Part shown: positions 5,257-7,236 of the stretch, piece by piece | Position numbering within the stretch: the stretch's first letter is position 1 | Layout of the letters: every line of letters starts with the position of its first letter | Assembly (NCBI GenBank): GCA_031383745.1 | Contig: JANMZX010000376.1 | Coordinates: 1-7,236 of the forward strand | Direction: 5' to 3' | Length of the DNA stretch: 7,236 bases | From: CAISIP01 sp031383745 | GTDB lineage: Bacteria > Pseudomonadota > Gammaproteobacteria > Burkholderiales > Burkholderiaceae_C | Position numbers and translations under genes: made by a program | Notes under the pieces: generated by a model | What the model was told of the DNA's origin: nothing | The model's input: the letters and a program-made list of their open reading frames with translations, nothing else | The model's database searches: none

Positions 5257-6459
5257 CTAACCGGCGGCCGCGGGCAAGAACATCGACTGCAGATCGGTGA
5301 GGAAATCGTATCCGCGCGCGCTCGGAACCACCATCGACAGATCACGCGTGATCAAGCCCTGCGCCTCGGCGCGCGCCAACCCCGACTCTATGGCACTTAT
5401 CGGCAATCCGGTACGTTCCATGAAACTGGACAATTCGAATCCGCCCTGCAGGCGCAATGCATTGAGCATGAACTCGAACGGCAGGTCGGCGCGCGGCACC
5501 TCATCGCTGCTGGCAACGCAGTCCATCGCCAGCGCCTTCTCCATGTAGAGGCGGGGGTCACGGTGGCGCACCTGGCGCACGATGCGGTGCGCAAAGCTGA
5601 GCTTGCTGTGGGCGCCGGCGCCAATGCCCAGGTAGTCGCCGAACTTCCAGTAGTTGAGGTTGTGCCAGCAGCGGTGGCCATCACGTGCATAGGCCGACAC
5701 CTCGTAACGCCTCAGCCCGGCCGCCTGTGTGAGTTCGGTGATCCGGTCGAGCATGTCGTACGCAGCGTCCTGGTCCGGAATGCGCGGTGGAAACTTCGCG
5801 AAATAGGTATTGGGCTCGATCGTCAGGTGGTAGATCGAGATGTGCGGGCTTTGCAGCGCCAGGGCCGTCGCCATGTCCTGCTCCAGCTCGGCCATGCCCT
5901 GCCCGGGCAGCGCGTACATCATGTCGAGGTTGAAGGTGTCGAACGAGCGGGCGGCTTCCTCGACGGCGGCCAGCGCCTGCGCACTGTCGTGCACGCGCCC
6001 GAGCGCTCGCAGGTGGCGGTCGTTGAAGCTCTGCACACCGATGGACAGGCGGGTCACGCCGGCGCTGCGAAACGCCCGGAAGCGGTCTTTCTCGAAAGTA
6101 CCGGGGTTGGCCTCCAGTGTGATCTCGCAGTCCGGCGCCAGGCGCAGGCGGGCGCGGATGTCCGCCAGCAGGCGGTCGATCGCCTGCGGAGAAAACAGGC
6201 TGGGTGTGCCGCCGCCGATGAAGATGCTGTGCACGGTGCGGCCCCACACCAGCGCCAGCGCGGCCTCGAGGTCGGCGACAAGGGCATCGAGGTAGCGCTG
6301 CTCGGGCATGTCGCCCGGTGCCATCTCGTGGGAGTTGAAGTCGCAATAGGGGCACTTCTTCAGGCACCAGGGCAGGTGTACGTACAGCGACAAGGGCGGC
6401 AGGGCCCCCAACTGCAGGCTGCCCGGGCGCATGTAGTGCGCCAGATCCTGGGTCACCAT
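5257..6459 (-). CDS. hemW: HemW, radical SAM heme chaperone
   Basis: A 400-residue HemN-like radical SAM protein. The cluster motif is C32-x3-C36-x2-C39 (WCLKKCPYCDFNSH), where the CDFNSH ending is typical of HemW. Further landmarks: GGGTPS (82-87, SAM binding), EANPG (116-120), GVQSF (141-145), LDMMYALPGQ (178-187), and the HemW signature HNLNYW followed by KFGDYLGIGAGAHS (266-285). The C-terminal 310-400 part is the winged-helix-like domain. HemW family members bind heme and deliver it to respiratory enzymes; they are often mislabelled coproporphyrinogen III oxidase, an activity the short HemW form lacks. Start: ATG at 6459 lies 5 nt after the rdgB stop; another in-frame ATG at 6432 is possible, and a more distant one at 6585 would overlap rdgB deeply and add unrelated residues. 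No strong Shine-Dalgarno is present, so coupling to rdgB is likely. The rdgB-hemW order is common in beta- and gammaproteobacteria. Confidence 0.95.
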   Translation of the reverse strand: MVTQDLAHYMRPGSLQLGALPPLSLYVHLPWCLKKCPYCDFNSHEMAPGDMPEQRYLDALVADLEAALALVWGRTVHSIFIGGGTPSLFSPQAIDRLLADIRARLRLAPDCEITLEANPGTFEKDRFRAFRSAGVTRLSIGVQSFNDRHLRALGRVHDSAQALAAVEEAARSFDTFNLDMMYALPGQGMAELEQDMATALALQSPHISIYHLTIEPNTYFAKFPPRIPDQDAAYDMLDRITELTQAAGLRRYEVSAYARDGHRCWHNLNYWKFGDYLGIGAGAHSKLSFAHRIVRQVRHRDPRLYMEKALAMDCVASSDEVPRADLPFEFMLNALRLQGGFELSSFMERTGLPISAIESGLARAEAQGLITRDLSMVVPSARGYDFLTDLQSMFLPAAAG

Positions 6460-6464
6460 CGGCG

Positions 6465-7070
6465 TCAGGCCCAGTGCGCGCGAATCAGTTCCAACATGCG
6501 CTGCGCTGCGCGTCCGCGGTGGCTGTTGGCGTTCTTGACCTCCACCGGCAACTCGGCGAAGGTCTTGCCGAACGCGGGGATCCACATAACCGGGTCGAAT
6601 CCGAAACCGTTCGTGCCCGCAGGCGCGCGGGCGATCAGGCCCTCGACTCGGCCGACGGCAATCAGTGGCTCCGGGTCGTCGGCGCTGCGCAATGCGACCA
6701 GGGTGGACACCATCGCGGCGCGCCGGTTGTCCACGTCGTGCATCTGCTCCAGCAAGGCCACCACGTTGTTGTCATCGCCCTTGGAGTAGCCGAATTGCGT
6801 GGCGTAATACGCCGTGTCCACACCCGGCAGACCGCCAAAGGCATCGACGCACAGGCCGGCGTCATCGGCAAGCGCTGGCAAACCGGTGAGATGGGCCGCA
6901 TGCCGGGCCTTGGCCAGCGCGTTTTCCACGAAGGTGCGGTGCGGCTCGGGCGCTTCGGGAACACCCAGTTCCGATTGGCAGATGAGTTCCACCCCGAGCG
7001 GTTCCAGCATGCGCTGCAGTTCGTCGAGTTTGCCCCGGTTGTTGGACGCCAGGACGATGCGCGGCTGCAT
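6465..7070 (-). CDS. rdgB: RdgB/HAM1 family dITP/XTP pyrophosphatase
   Basis: A 201-residue cytoplasmic nucleoside-triphosphate pyrophosphatase that removes non-canonical purine nucleotides (dITP, ITP, XTP) by hydrolysing them to monophosphate and pyrophosphate, preventing their entry into DNA and RNA. Seen motifs: SNNRGK (9-14, phosphate binding), FVENALAKARHAA (47-59, metal and substrate contacts), ALADDAGLCVDAFGGLPGV (66-84, with the catalytic Asp pair 69-70), GTNGFGFDPV (152-161, base recognition), KN at 179-180 and the SHRG motif (183-186). Length is normal for the family. Start: the ATG at 7070 is one base after the rph stop (TGA-C-ATG); a TTG at 7082 in the same frame would add four residues and overlap rph. 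No clear Shine-Dalgarno precedes the ATG, suggesting translation re-initiates from rph. It sits between rph and hemW in a tight cluster. Confidence 0.95.
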   Translation of the reverse strand: MQPRIVLASNNRGKLDELQRMLEPLGVELICQSELGVPEAPEPHRTFVENALAKARHAAHLTGLPALADDAGLCVDAFGGLPGVDTAYYATQFGYSKGDDNNVVALLEQMHDVDNRRAAMVSTLVALRSADDPEPLIAVGRVEGLIARAPAGTNGFGFDPVMWIPAFGKTFAELPVEVKNANSHRGRAAQRMLELIRAHWA

Positions 7071-7071
7071 G

Positions 7072-7236
7072 TCAGCCGGCAAGGCTTTGCTGCTGCGCCA
7101 GCATCAGCTCGCCGATGCCTTTTTCGGCCAGCGCCAGCAGCGCGTTCATCTCGGCGCGCGAAAACGCCTTGCCCTCGGCCGTGCCCTGAACTTCCACAAA
7201 ATGCCCGACACCCGTCATCACCACGTTCATGTCGGT
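7072..7236 (-). CDS. rph: RNase PH, C-terminal end (partial at window edge)
   Basis: The last 54 codons of a gene entering from the right edge. The visible protein reads DMNVVMTGVGHFVEVQGTAE (residues 2-21 of the visible part), then GKAFSRAEMNALLALAEKGIGEL, and ends LAQQQSLAG with TGA at 7074-7072. The NVVMTG-x-FVEVQGTAEG block is the C-terminal signature of RNase PH, the phosphate-dependent 3'-5' exoribonuclease that trims tRNA 3' ends. The catalytic core and N-terminus lie outside the window. The usual small residues between TG and F appear here as VGH, a mild variation. The stop lies 1 nt before the rdgB ATG, and rph-rdgB adjacency is a familiar arrangement. Confidence 0.93.
   Translation of the reverse strand, partial: TDMNVVMTGVGHFVEVQGTAEGKAFSRAEMNALLALAEKGIGELMLAQQQSLAG

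Noticed and set aside
5177..5260. 27-codon plus-strand mini frame between the CBS gene and hemW
   Set aside because: It starts within the CBS start region and ends over the hemW stop, has no Shine-Dalgarno on the plus strand and gives a low-information Pro/Val-rich peptide.
6459..6585. Upstream extension of hemW to an ATG at 6585
   Set aside because: It would overlap rdgB by more than 100 nt and add 42 residues without HemW similarity.
5563..6789. 408-codon open frame on the plus strand opposite hemW and rdgB
   Set aside because: It crosses two well identified genes in antisense and shows no recognisable motif.

Overview
The window looks like a piece of a high-GC betaproteobacterial chromosome, most likely Burkholderiales (Comamonadaceae or a close relative). 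The reasons are the compact rph-rdgB-hemW order, an orphan Bug-family periplasmic binding protein (a family greatly expanded in this order), and GC-rich codon use throughout. This placement is inference from gene content; no taxonomic marker was compared.

Right two thirds (about 1442-7236, all on the minus strand): an orderly housekeeping and metabolic stretch. Reading in the direction of transcription it runs: 3' end of RNase PH (rph), RdgB/HAM1 nucleotide pyrophosphatase, HemW heme chaperone, a two-CBS-domain protein, an alpha/beta hydrolase, a Bug/TctC-type solute-binding protein, and a DUF808 (YedI-like) inner-membrane protein. rph/rdgB are 1 nt apart, rdgB/hemW 5 nt apart, and the hydrolase and Bug genes overlap by an ATGA, so at least two tightly coupled translation units are visible. 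The hydrolase-Bug pair suggests import of a small organic acid or ester-derived compound and hydrolysis of a related substrate. The partner substrate is unknown and no TctA/TctB membrane subunits lie in the window.

Left fifth (1-1394): an accessory scrap-yard that appears to be a decayed mobile island. It holds the last codons of an upstream gene (possibly a PIN-type toxin), an intact ribbon-helix-helix/HicB-like antitoxin gene, a possible minus-strand gene fragment, the 3' part of an AbiEii-like nucleotidyltransferase toxin gene broken by a nonsense codon and an apparent 1-nt deletion, a short perfect inverted repeat, and the C-terminal half of a P4-type tyrosine integrase lacking its N-terminus and first catalytic arginine. 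The integrase remnant ends close to the DUF808 gene, which places the island/backbone junction at roughly 1335-1441.

I saw no RNA genes, CRISPR array, complete insertion sequence or convincing sigma-70 promoter. I did not find a clearly new system. The most interesting points are the layered toxin-antitoxin debris beside the integrase scar and the translationally coupled hydrolase-Bug pair.
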